Origin: Chloroflexota bacterium
Lineage (GTDB): Bacteria; Chloroflexota; UBA11872
Assembly: GCA_026707285.1 (NCBI GenBank)
Contig: JAPOXD010000019.1
Location: 1-64,000, forward strand
DNA: 64,000 nt
Reading direction: 5' to 3'
The stretch's first letter is position 1; each line of letters begins with the position of its first letter. The notes below the pieces were generated by a model that saw only the letters and a program-made list of their open reading frames with translations, was not told the DNA's origin and made no database searches. Positions 58,446-64,000 of the stretch are shown piece after piece. Made by a program: the position numbers and the translations under genes.

Positions 58446-60244
58446 TCGGTGGCTCCATTGGCGGTACGGCGCTGGTCCGTTTCGTCGAGCTCGGCGCGGC
58501 CAGCCGCCACGTTGACGGCCACACCGTACATCTCCCGCGCATCCTCTGGTTCGAGCAGCAAGTCCCGCACGTCCTCGAGCACCAGCGCCGGGTCGCGCTC
58601 GCGCGGATTCCCGTAGCCGCCACCACCGGGCGTGCGCAGCAGGATTTGATCGCCGATGTCGAGCACGACGTTCGAGAACTTCCCATCGGAGATCGTTTCG
58701 AACATCTCCCGGGCCGTCCGCCATTCGCTCTGCCCAGCACGCCGGAAGAGCAGTGCGGTCGTGCCGCCCTCCGCTCCGCCGTGCAGCCCCCACGGCCGGT
58801 TGGACGTGCGGTTGAGGTGCGCGCTCACGGTGATCGGCGACAGGCAGGTCCAGATGCGCTGCACGCCGTGGCCGCCGCGATACGCCCCCGCGCCCGCGCC
58901 GCCCTCGGCAATGGAGTACTCGTCCAGCCGCACCGGGTAACGCGTTTCCCACACCTCACAGGGCGCGTTGAGGCAGTTGCCGTTCTTCACAATCTGCGCG
59001 TCGTTGCCGTCGGCGTCGCGCCGGCCGCCCCAGCCCATGCCCTCGTGATGCAGGATGACGAAAGGTTCGCCCGTGTCGATGTTCGTGCCGTAGAACCCCA
59101 GCAGGCCGCAGGTGCCGCCGTCCGCCGCCGAGCTGCGATCGCTGGCCTGCGCGAAGGCGGCCAGCAGGATATCCACCGTCGTCGGATAGGTGTCGGAGTT
59201 CCCGCCCACGCACGAGCCGGGGTAGTTCACGTTCACGATCGATCCCGGCGGCGCCACGATGGCGATGGGCCGGTAGGCGCCGTGATTCCACGGAATTGTG
59301 TTGTCGATCATGTGGAAGATGCCGGCATAGGTCGCCGACGCCGTGGTGCCGAACGACTGGTTGATCGCCCCGGCCGCCTGCGGGTCGGACCCGGTGTAGT
59401 CGACGATCACCTCGTCGCCGCGGATCACCACCGTGGCCCGGATCTTCCAGGGACGGTCGGGAATCACGCCGTCGTCTTCCAGAAAGCCCTCGGCCGTGTA
59501 CGCGCCGTCCGGCAGCCGGTCGAGGGCCTGGCGCATCAGCACTTCCGACACGTCCTTGATCTGGCCAGAGAGCTCGCGAAATCGCTCGACGCCGAGCTTC
59601 TCCACCAGGCCCACGATGCGGCGCTCGGCCAGGTAGGTCGAGCCCACCATCGCCATCAGGTCGCCGCGCGACACCTTGGGCGTGCGCACGTTCGACGTGA
59701 TGATGGCGAAGATGTCTTCCACCGGTTCGTCGTCCTGGTAGATCTTGATCGGCGGCAGCCGCAGGCCCTCCTGGAATATGTTGCGCGTGTCGCCGAACGC
59801 CGCCGGCACCATGCCGCCGATGTCCGTCATGTGGGCAATGTTGGCCGCGTAGGCCACTACCTCGCCCTCGTAGAAGCACGGTTTCAGCGTCATGAACTCG
59901 GGGAGGTGGCACCCGCCGCGATAGGGATCGTTGTGCAGGATCACGTCGCCCGGGTGCATGTTGTCCGGGCCGACTTCCTTGATGGCCCACTCGACGGTGT
60001 GGACGATGGCGCCGATGTGGGCCGGGCAGAAGTCGCCCTGCGCGATCATCTCGCCCTCGGCGTCGAAGACCACGCACGAGAAGTCGCGCGCCTCATTGAA
60101 CATCGTCGAATAGGACGTGCGCAGCATGGCCACGCCCATCTCCTCGCAGATGCCGACAAGGCTGTTGCGCGTGACTTCCAGCTCCACCGGATCGTCGATG
60201 TGCAGGTCGGCGACGCTGCGCTTGGGGTCGGTGTCTCGGGGCAT
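58442..60244 (-). CDS. Hydantoinase B/oxoprolinase family protein, second copy
   Basis: RNSLVGICEEMGVAMLRTSYSTMFNEARDFSCVVFD, GDVILHNDPYRGGCHLPEF, LLRTPGGGGYGNPRERD. Confidence 0.92.
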   Translation of the reverse strand: MPRDTDPKRSVADLHIDDPVELEVTRNSLVGICEEMGVAMLRTSYSTMFNEARDFSCVVFDAEGEMIAQGDFCPAHIGAIVHTVEWAIKEVGPDNMHPGDVILHNDPYRGGCHLPEFMTLKPCFYEGEVVAYAANIAHMTDIGGMVPAAFGDTRNIFQEGLRLPPIKIYQDDEPVEDIFAIITSNVRTPKVSRGDLMAMVGSTYLAERRIVGLVEKLGVERFRELSGQIKDVSEVLMRQALDRLPDGAYTAEGFLEDDGVIPDRPWKIRATVVIRGDEVIVDYTGSDPQAAGAINQSFGTTASATYAGIFHMIDNTIPWNHGAYRPIAIVAPPGSIVNVNYPGSCVGGNSDTYPTTVDILLAAFAQASDRSSAADGGTCGLLGFYGTNIDTGEPFVILHHEGMGWGGRRDADGNDAQIVKNGNCLNAPCEVWETRYPVRLDEYSIAEGGAGAGAYRGGHGVQRIWTCLSPITVSAHLNRTSNRPWGLHGGAEGGTTALLFRRAGQSEWRTAREMFETISDGKFSNVVLDIGDQILLRTPGGGGYGNPRERDPALVLEDVRDLLLEPEDAREMYGVAVNVAAGRAELDETDQRRTANGATE

Positions 60245-60348
60245 GCCACCACGGGCGCTTGGCGGCGGGTCGCTCCCGCCACCTCGGTATCATAAAGTCC
60301 CCGCCGCGCCGCCACGCCAAGCCGGCGCCCCCGAAGCGAGGCCGCCAG

Positions 60349-60684
60349 ATGCGAACCGCCCAAGAGGTGTTCGACGATCATTGGGACGCGGTGATGTCCG
60401 GCGACATGGACCGCCTGCTCTCCGACTATGCCGACGACGCGCTCTTCGTGCGACCGGGCCAGGTGGCCCAGGGACACGCGGAGATCACCGCGTTCTTCGA
60501 GGACATCGGCGGCGCGCTCGACGGCTTCTCCATCGAGCAGGTGTCCGTGACCACCGCCGAGCCGATCGTGGTGCTGGAGTGGCAGGGCAATCACGCCGAC
60601 GGCCGCAGCGCGTCGGGCACCGACTCGTTCATCATCGAAGACGACAAGATCCGGCACCAAACGCTCGTGTTCAGCGTGAGCTAG
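60349..60684 (+). CDS. SnoaL/NTF2-like (DUF4440-type) protein
   Basis: AQEVFDDHWDAVMSGDMDRLLSDYADDALFVRPGQVAQGHAEITAFFEDI. Confidence 0.78.
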   Translation: MRTAQEVFDDHWDAVMSGDMDRLLSDYADDALFVRPGQVAQGHAEITAFFEDIGGALDGFSIEQVSVTTAEPIVVLEWQGNHADGRSASGTDSFIIEDDKIRHQTLVFSVS

Positions 60685-60730
60685 CCACACCGGACGACGC
60701 CCAAGCAGCCAGCACGGAGGTCCCAATCTC

Positions 60731-61471
60731 ATGAAATCGGTCCAAATCGACTTTCTCGGCCACGCGTCGTTCCGCTTCACGGCCCCGACCGGCGAGGTCA
60801 TCTACTTCGATCCCTGGCTGGACGACAGCCCCGTCTGCTCCGAGGGGCTGGCCGACGTGGACCGCGCCGACGTCGTGTGCGTTTCCCACGGGCACGTCGA
60901 CCACTTGGGCGACGCCATCGCCATCGTGCAGAAGACCGGCGCCACCCTGATCGGCAGTCCCGAGGTGGCCGGCTACGCCGACACGCACGGCATCGGCTTC
61001 GACACCGACTCCTGCCCCCTCAACATCGGCGGCACGGCCAAGCTCGGCGGCGTGGCCTACACCATGGTGCGCGCCGACCACTCCACCGGCATGCACGGCC
61101 AGGCGTACCGGGAGGGACGGGTCTACGCCGAGCCAGACGGCAGCGTGTGCGGCTTCGTGCTGACCTTCGACGACGGGCCGGTGATCTACGACACCGCCGA
61201 CACCGGCGTCTTCGGCGACATGGCGCTCATCAGCCAGCTCTACGCGCCCGATCTCGTAATCATGCCGGCGGGCGGCAAATACACCATGGGCGTCAAGGAA
61301 GCGGCCATGGCCGCGGCGCTGACGCGACCACGGGCCGTCATCCCCTGCCACTACGACACGTTCCCCAACCAGGCGGCGGATATCGACGACCTGAGGCGGC
61401 GCATCGCCGACCTCACGCCCCGCACGAGCGTCATCGAGCTCAAGCCGGGCGAATCCGTCAGCTACCCCTAG
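60731..61471 (+). CDS. Metal-dependent hydrolase of the metallo-beta-lactamase fold (UPF0173-like)
   Basis: IDFLGHASFRFTAPTGEVIYFDPWLDDSP, VVCVSHGHVDHLGDAIAI, IMPAGGKYTMGVKEAAMAA, VIPCHYDTFPNQ. Confidence 0.88.
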   Translation: MKSVQIDFLGHASFRFTAPTGEVIYFDPWLDDSPVCSEGLADVDRADVVCVSHGHVDHLGDAIAIVQKTGATLIGSPEVAGYADTHGIGFDTDSCPLNIGGTAKLGGVAYTMVRADHSTGMHGQAYREGRVYAEPDGSVCGFVLTFDDGPVIYDTADTGVFGDMALISQLYAPDLVIMPAGGKYTMGVKEAAMAAALTRPRAVIPCHYDTFPNQAADIDDLRRRIADLTPRTSVIELKPGESVSYP

Positions 61472-61582
61472 GATCTCGCCGGGCGAACCCTAATCCTGTT
61501 AGCATGAAGATCCGACCATCTGCAAGCTCAGTGTGCAGAAAGACTCACGACCATCACGCTAGCAGAGAGCAAGATTGCTGGT

Positions 61583-62293
61583 TTGTGCCTGATCGTCGGC
61601 ACGACCCTGGCTATGGTTTTCAGCTTGCTCGAGCCGGGCGGACCGTTCGTCAATCCCGTCACTACAACCGACGCGTTCGATGTGATCAGCGCAATGGCGG
61701 AAGGCGCCGCCTTCTCTCACGTTACGGCAACGATACTTACCTTCGCGATGGTGCCGATATTCTACGGCTTCGTCCAAATCTGGCGGTCGGCGCCTGATGA
61801 GAGCGCCACGCATTTCCTGATACGGATCGGCATATTATCGAGTGCGCTAGCGCTTCTATGCTTCACGCTGACTCGGGGATTGACCCATATCATCCTCCAC
61901 ATCGTCCAGCATGAAACGAACCCGGAAGCGCCGATCCAGGCATCCAGCTATACCTTGTTGTCGCTCAAGGTGGCTCTTCGTTACTCGGGGAGCTTGTTCC
62001 TTCACACCGGGCTGTTGCTGCTTGCTATCGGACTGTCGATCCGATTCCCTCGCGGCTTCCAAAAGATTGTCGCGCTGCTTGTGATTGTCATTTCAACCAT
62101 CGGGGTTATTGCCGCAATCATTACCGAACATGTGCATGGCACCGATTTCCAACTGATCTTTAGGTTGAATAGATCCCTTATTTCTGTCTCGAGCATTTGG
62201 CTGATCGTCCTTGGTATTGGCATGTACCGCGGCATCGCCGCGCTCAACCCTTCCGCATCCTCGGGCAGCGAGGCAAACAGCCGTCCGCGCTGA
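61583..62293 (+). CDS. Multi-pass membrane protein, unknown function
   Basis: About six hydrophobic segments; visibly lower GC than the surroundings; GTG start. Confidence 0.65.
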   Translation: MCLIVGTTLAMVFSLLEPGGPFVNPVTTTDAFDVISAMAEGAAFSHVTATILTFAMVPIFYGFVQIWRSAPDESATHFLIRIGILSSALALLCFTLTRGLTHIILHIVQHETNPEAPIQASSYTLLSLKVALRYSGSLFLHTGLLLLAIGLSIRFPRGFQKIVALLVIVISTIGVIAAIITEHVHGTDFQLIFRLNRSLISVSSIWLIVLGIGMYRGIAALNPSASSGSEANSRPR

Positions 62294-62475
62294 TTTACGG
62301 TGCGCGAGCGCCATCTGGCGAATTGACAGAGGTGGGGTGCGCGCCCCAATCATGGTGAGGCGCCGCGACCGGATTCCGCACGCCTCAATGAAGTCTGAAC
62401 ATCCACAGTGAGCCGGCTATCCGTCCTTTCTCTCGCATTCTCCGGGATGCTCAAGAGCCCCCTGGCCGGCGCCCG

Positions 62476-63633
62476 ATGAAGATCGCCAGCGTCCAAGCCG
62501 TCGCCCTCGACCTCGGCGTGCGGCGCGCCATTAGCAGACCGCGCGCGTCGTGGACCGAGGACGCCCGCGTGGCCTCGCCCATGGCCCGCTATCCGCGCTA
62601 TGCCGAGGTGCGCGCCAGCTGGACGCCGAACTGGTCCGGCGTGGGCGTGGTGGTCACCGCCGAGGACGGCACGCAGGGTCTCGGCATCGGCGCGCTTGGC
62701 CGGCCGGTGGCCGCCCTGGTGGACGACTACCTCGGCCCCCGCATCGTCGGCGAACCGGCGCTCGCCACGGAGCGCGTCTACGACATGATGATCCGGCTGT
62801 GCTCGCCCTTCGGCGCCACGGGACTGGCCTCCTACGCCGTGAGCGCCATCGATCTCGCGCTGTGGGACCTCAAGGGCAAGGTGCTGGATCGCCCGGTGTA
62901 CGAGCTGATGGGCGGCCCCGCGCGCGACGAGATCGTCTGCTACGCCACCGGCCCGCAGCACGAGTGGCACCTGGAGTTGGGATTCACCGCCACCAAGCAC
63001 CCCTGTCGCTTTGGACCGTCGGACGGCCTGGACGGCCTGCGCCGCAACGTCGACGACATCGCCGCCCTGCGCGACCTGGTCGGCCCCGACGTCGAGCTGA
63101 TGCTGGATTGCTGGATGTCGCTCGACGTGGAGTACGCCGTGCGCCTGATCGAAGAGCTGCGCCCGTTCAAGCTCAAGTGGATCGAGGAAGTGCTGCGGTC
63201 CGAGGACATGGACAGCCACGCCGCGCTGCGCGACCGCGTGCCCTGGCAGACCCTCGCGACCGGCGAGCACTGGTATACCCCGGTGCCGTTCCAGCACGCC
63301 GCCAGCCGCCGCCTGGTGGACATCCTGCAGCCCGACATCATGTGGGTGGGCGGCATCACGGCCCTGATGCGCATCCACGCCATCGCCGACGCGGCGGGCC
63401 TGGCGGTCATCCCGCACGGCGGCGTCAACGAGCCCTACGGCCAGCACGCCTGCTACGCCCTGCCCGGCATTCCCTGGGGTGAGTGTTTCGTGGCGTCGGG
63501 ACCCGGCGTTGACCTCGCCGACGCCGTCTCAGTTCCCGGCGCAGCCCACCCCGTTAACGGCCGCCTGCGCCCCTCCGACGCCCCAGGCTTCGGCATCGAA
63601 ATCGACCTGACGACGCTGCAACCCTACGGCTAG
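62476..63633 (+). CDS. Enolase-superfamily dehydratase (rhamnonate dehydratase-like)
   Basis: AVSAIDLALWDLKGKVLDRPVYELMGGPARD, MLDCWMSLDVEYAVRLIEEL, KWIEEVLRSEDM, LATGEHWYTP, LQPDIMWVGGITALMRIHAIADAAGLAVIPHGG. Confidence 0.9.
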   Translation: MKIASVQAVALDLGVRRAISRPRASWTEDARVASPMARYPRYAEVRASWTPNWSGVGVVVTAEDGTQGLGIGALGRPVAALVDDYLGPRIVGEPALATERVYDMMIRLCSPFGATGLASYAVSAIDLALWDLKGKVLDRPVYELMGGPARDEIVCYATGPQHEWHLELGFTATKHPCRFGPSDGLDGLRRNVDDIAALRDLVGPDVELMLDCWMSLDVEYAVRLIEELRPFKLKWIEEVLRSEDMDSHAALRDRVPWQTLATGEHWYTPVPFQHAASRRLVDILQPDIMWVGGITALMRIHAIADAAGLAVIPHGGVNEPYGQHACYALPGIPWGECFVASGPGVDLADAVSVPGAAHPVNGRLRPSDAPGFGIEIDLTTLQPYG

Positions 63634-63639
63634 AGATCC

Positions 63640-63660
63640 GGGCAGCCACAAGGGCTGCCC
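63640..63660. repeat. Intergenic hairpin repeat (GGGCAGCCACAAGGGCTGCCC)
   Basis: Perfect 8-bp stem GGGCAGCC/GGCTGCCC with a 5-nt loop, followed by CCTACA. Confidence 0.7.
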
Positions 63661-63761
63661 CTACAGCCGAGGGACGCCCCCGTGTAAGCGCCCTTCCATT
63701 CGCCGTCCCGGCCCGCTGGTAGGCTCGCCGCAGCACCGCGCATCGTTCGTCGGAGGACTCC

Positions 63762-64000
63762 TTGCAACGTCAACCCGCCGTCGTGGTCCAGGGCCTGGAA
63801 AAGACCTACCCCGGCGGCACGCGCGCCATCGACGGCATCGACTTCACCGTCGAGCAGGGCGAGTTCTTCGGCTTCCTCGGCCCCAACGGCGCGGGCAAGA
63901 CCACGACCATCAAGATCCTGGCCACGCTGCTGCCCAAGAGCGCGGGCCGGGTCCACGTCGCCGGCATCGACGTCGACCGGGACGCGCGCGGCGTCCGGGC
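63762..64000 (+). CDS. ABC transporter ATP-binding protein (DrrA/CcmA type), N-terminal part truncated by window end
   Basis: TTG start after GGAGG; VVVQGLEKTYPGGTRAIDGIDFTVEQGEFFGFLGPNGAGKTTTIKILATLL (Walker A). Not in the ORF track because no stop is reached. Confidence 0.88.
   Translation, partial: MQRQPAVVVQGLEKTYPGGTRAIDGIDFTVEQGEFFGFLGPNGAGKTTTIKILATLLPKSAGRVHVAGIDVDRDARGVR

Noticed and set aside
57777-58952. 391-aa minus-strand ORF
   Set aside because: Only the part from ATG 58445 is the RraA-like protein; the rest is an out-of-frame reading of HyuB2.

Overview
A high-GC bacterial chromosome window with about 50 supportable genes on both strands. From gene content and style it is probably Chloroflexota; this is inference, and no 16S gene is present. 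There is one tRNA (Gly-CCC) and no rRNA, CRISPR array, prophage or transposase that I can support. The left and middle parts are mostly housekeeping: the 3' tail of glmU, prs, three tandem CNNM/CorC proteins, recO, glyS, gnd, uvrC, a heterodimer-like ABC exporter pair, aspS, infC, moxR, ogt, nadC, an htrA-type protease and rarA. Between about 8 and 19 kb lies an accessory stretch: two Gfo/Idh oxidoreductases, an HDAC-like hydrolase, a GH29 fucosidase, a 60-bp tandem-repeat secreted protein, a RHH/PIN toxin-antitoxin pair and several palindromic intergenic repeats. From 42.8 to 60.2 kb there is a long, mostly minus-strand catabolic cluster: four TIM-barrel isomerase-like proteins (three of one subfamily), an enolase-superfamily dehydratase, two oligopeptide-type ABC ATPases, HyuA, two HyuB, two 2-hydroxyacid dehydrogenases, a RraA-like protein and a Gfo/Idh protein. 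I consider this the best candidate for an undescribed pathway. Other leads: three genes whose reading frames begin before any ATG/GTG/TTG and have an in-frame ATA behind a Shine-Dalgarno-like motif, a possible CTG start for infC, a Zn-finger-like tail on one HyuB, and an SDR gene remnant.
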